Shown here: in pieces, positions 62,517 to 64,000 of the stretch
Layout: each line of letters starts with the position of its first letter
Position numbering within the stretch: position 1 is the stretch's first letter
Assembly: GCF_943181415.1 (NCBI RefSeq)
Contig: NZ_CALPBZ010000006.1
Location: forward strand, 62,001-126,000
Length of the DNA stretch: 64,000 nucleotides
DNA from: Microbacterium sp. Marseille-Q6648
GTDB lineage: Bacteria > Actinomycetota > Actinomycetes > Actinomycetales > Microbacteriaceae
Direction: 5' to 3'
Notes under the pieces: model-generated
Databases searched by the model: none
What the model was told of the DNA's origin: nothing
What the model saw: the letters and a program-made list of their open reading frames with translations, nothing else
Program-made: the position numbers and the translations under genes

Positions 62517-63986
62517 ATGTCATCGCACGAGATTCCAGATGTACCCGTCTGGACGGCCGTGCTGCGCGAGCTCGACGGCGATGACCGCATCAGCCCGCAG
62601 TTGCAGGGATTCCTCAATCTCGCCGTCCCGCAAGGGGTCATGGGCGGAACCCTCTACCTCGACGTGCCCAACGACCTCACGGCCGCGCAGTTCACCAAGC
62701 GCATGCGGAACTCCATCATGGAGGCCCTGTCGCAGGTCGAGGACCAGGTCGCAGAACCCGCGAGCACGTTCCGCGTGGTCGTGAATCCCGAGCTCGTCGA
62801 CGCGCAGCTGCATCCGGCATCCACAACGTCATCCACAGCTTCATCCACAGTCGACGCCTCGCCCGCGGCGGCCTCGGTTCCCTCGATCGGCCAGACGATC
62901 GGCCGCGTCGGCCTCGACGACGCCCCGGATGCCGCTCCCTCCGGTTCACGCAGCGATACGCGCCTGAATCCCAAGTACACCTTCGACAACTTCGTCATCG
63001 GCCAGTCCAACCGCTTCGCCCACGCCGCTGCGGTGGCCGTCGCCGAAGCGCCGGCCAAGGCGTATAACCCGCTGTTCATCTACGGCGACTCCGGCCTCGG
63101 CAAGACACACCTCCTGCACGCCATCGGCGATTACGCGATGAGTCTCTACTCCGGCATCCGCGTGAGGTACGTCTCGAGCGAGGAGTTCACGAACGACTTC
63201 ATCAACTCGATCGCCAACAACCGCGGCTCGGCGTTCCAGGCCCGGTATCGCGACGTGGACATCCTCCTGATCGACGACATCCAGTTCCTGCAGGGGCGCG
63301 CCGAGACGCAGGAGGCGTTCTTCCACACCTTCAACACGCTCCACGATCATGACAAGCAGGTCGTGATCACCAGCGATGTCCCCCCGAAGCACCTCACCGG
63401 CTTCGAAGACCGCATGCGCAGCCGGTTCGAATGGGGCCTCATCACCGATGTGCAGGCGCCGGACCTCGAGACGCGCATCGCGATCCTGCGCAAGAAGGCG
63501 CAGAGCGAGCGCCTCCACATCCCCGACGAGGTGCTCGAATACATCGCCACCGTGGTCTCGTCGAACATCCGCGAGCTCGAGGGCGCGCTCATCCGCGTGT
63601 CGGCCTTCGCGAGCCTCAACCGCTCCACGCTGGACATGTCGCTGGCTCAGACCGTCCTGCGCGACATCGTCGACCAGGACGACGCCAACGTGATCTCACC
63701 GACCGACATCATCAGCGCGACCGCGCAGTACTTCAAACTCACCGTCGACGACCTCTACGGCTCGAGCCGTTCGCAATCCGTCGCCACCGCGCGGCAGATC
63801 GCCATGTACCTGTGCCGCGAACGCACGAGCCTTTCGCTGCCCAAGATCGGGCAGCTCTTCGGCAACCGCGACCACACCACGGTGATGTACGCCTACAAGA
63901 AGATCAGCGACCTCATGAAAGAGCGCCGCTCGATCTACAACCAGGTCTCCGAGATCACCACGCAGCTCGGCCGCAACGGGCGCTGA
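62517..63986 (+). CDS. dnaA: Chromosomal replication initiator protein DnaA
   Basis: 489 residues from ATG 62517 (GGGGGG upstream). Domain I has [21 protein letters not shown] Ser/Ala/Thr-rich linker follows (residues 95-140). The AAA domain has [20 protein letters not shown], Walker A GDSGLGKT at 190-197 and [13 protein letters not shown]. The C-terminal DNA-binding domain has [16 protein letters not shown]. It melts oriC at replication start. It ends 14 bp before the window edge. Confidence 0.98.
   Translation: MSSHEIPDVPVWTAVLRELDGDDRISPQLQGFLNLAVPQGVMGGTLYLDVPNDLTAAQFTKRMRNSIMEALSQVEDQVAEPASTFRVVVNPELVDAQLHPASTTSSTASSTVDASPAAASVPSIGQTIGRVGLDDAPDAAPSGSRSDTRLNPKYTFDNFVIGQSNRFAHAAAVAVAEAPAKAYNPLFIYGDSGLGKTHLLHAIGDYAMSLYSGIRVRYVSSEEFTNDFINSIANNRGSAFQARYRDVDILLIDDIQFLQGRAETQEAFFHTFNTLHDHDKQVVITSDVPPKHLTGFEDRMRSRFEWGLITDVQAPDLETRIAILRKKAQSERLHIPDEVLEYIATVVSSNIRELEGALIRVSAFASLNRSTLDMSLAQTVLRDIVDQDDANVISPTDIISATAQYFKLTVDDLYGSSRSQSVATARQIAMYLCRERTSLSLPKIGQLFGNRDHTTVMYAYKKISDLMKERRSIYNQVSEITTQLGRNGR
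62817..62849 (+). repeat. Three 12-bp-spaced DnaA-box-like motifs in the dnaA linker
   Basis: GCATCCACA (62817-62825), TCATCCACA (62829-62837) and TCATCCACA (62841-62849) lie exactly 12 bp apart inside the dnaA coding sequence. Each shares at least ATCCACA with the DnaA box TTATCCACA. They code for the Ser/Thr-rich linker. Confidence 0.6.
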
Positions 63987-64000
63987 CGACGCGCCGGCAT

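Noticed and set aside
1-64000. tRNA or rRNA genes
   Set aside because: I inspected the gaps by eye and saw no cloverleaf with a TTCRA loop and no rRNA-like stretch. A dedicated tRNA scan would settle this.

Overview
The window looks like the chromosome of a high-GC Gram-positive actinobacterium, most likely a Microbacteriaceae member close to Microbacterium. The grounds are the high GC content, the many GTG starts, the dense GTGA/ATGA start-stop overlaps, the actinobacterial oriC-flank gene order (cca - DUF6049 - trxB - trxA - parB - parA - rsmG - khpB - yidC - yidD - rnpA - rpmH - dnaA) and the very frequent GGATGCC word. The right end of the window is therefore the replication-origin flank.

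Layout. 0-5 kb: a carbohydrate locus with a divergent sugar-binding lipoprotein (cut by the window edge), a LacI regulator, a nucleoside-hydrolase-like protein and a GH95 alpha-fucosidase-type enzyme. 5.1-11.7 kb: a tightly coupled group of mostly minus-strand genes (CDP-alcohol phosphotransferase, DUF2231 membrane protein, zinc-less MDR dehydrogenase, divergent 6-pyruvoyltetrahydropterin synthase homologue, GT4 glycosyltransferase, methyltransferase, flippase-like protein) converging on a RibD-type reductase. It looks like a pathway for a pterin-derived or glycosylated, possibly lipid-linked metabolite of unknown identity. 11.7-18.3 kb: small stress and housekeeping genes, a PCD-VOC fusion, and maltokinase next to a GH13 trehalose/maltose enzyme. 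18.4-24.3 kb: accessory genes, including a TetR/CruF-like pair with a striking double operator and a broken peptidase E.

24.4-32.8 kb is a rearranged carbohydrate island. It contains remnants of a sugar/polyol locus (mannitol dehydrogenase, binding protein, PfkB kinase, frameshifted monooxygenase) beside an intact LacI - binding protein - two permeases - GH172 operon, and it is bracketed by inverted GAAATGTCCACG repeats that look like old insertion-sequence ends. dnaB follows at 32.8-34.2 kb with DnaA-box-like sites upstream. 34.6-37.5 kb encodes two exported low-complexity proteins; the second has eight chaplin-like repeats and a LAMTG sortase tail that is now out of frame. 38-39.6 kb is the rpsF-ssb-rpsR-rplI operon. 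39.8-46.9 kb holds a membrane protein, an MscS channel and an alcohol/aldehyde oxidation module (ADH, ALDH, DUF779, GAF regulator).

47-64 kb is the origin-proximal core. Between parA and rsmG lies about 2.5 kb without convincing genes. The array of eleven parS sites, all with the same 14-bp core GTTTCACGTGAAAC, spans this gap; one site overlaps the parA start codon and one lies just upstream of rsmG. This is probably the chromosomal centromere. No rRNA, tRNA, CRISPR array or intact transposase was found.
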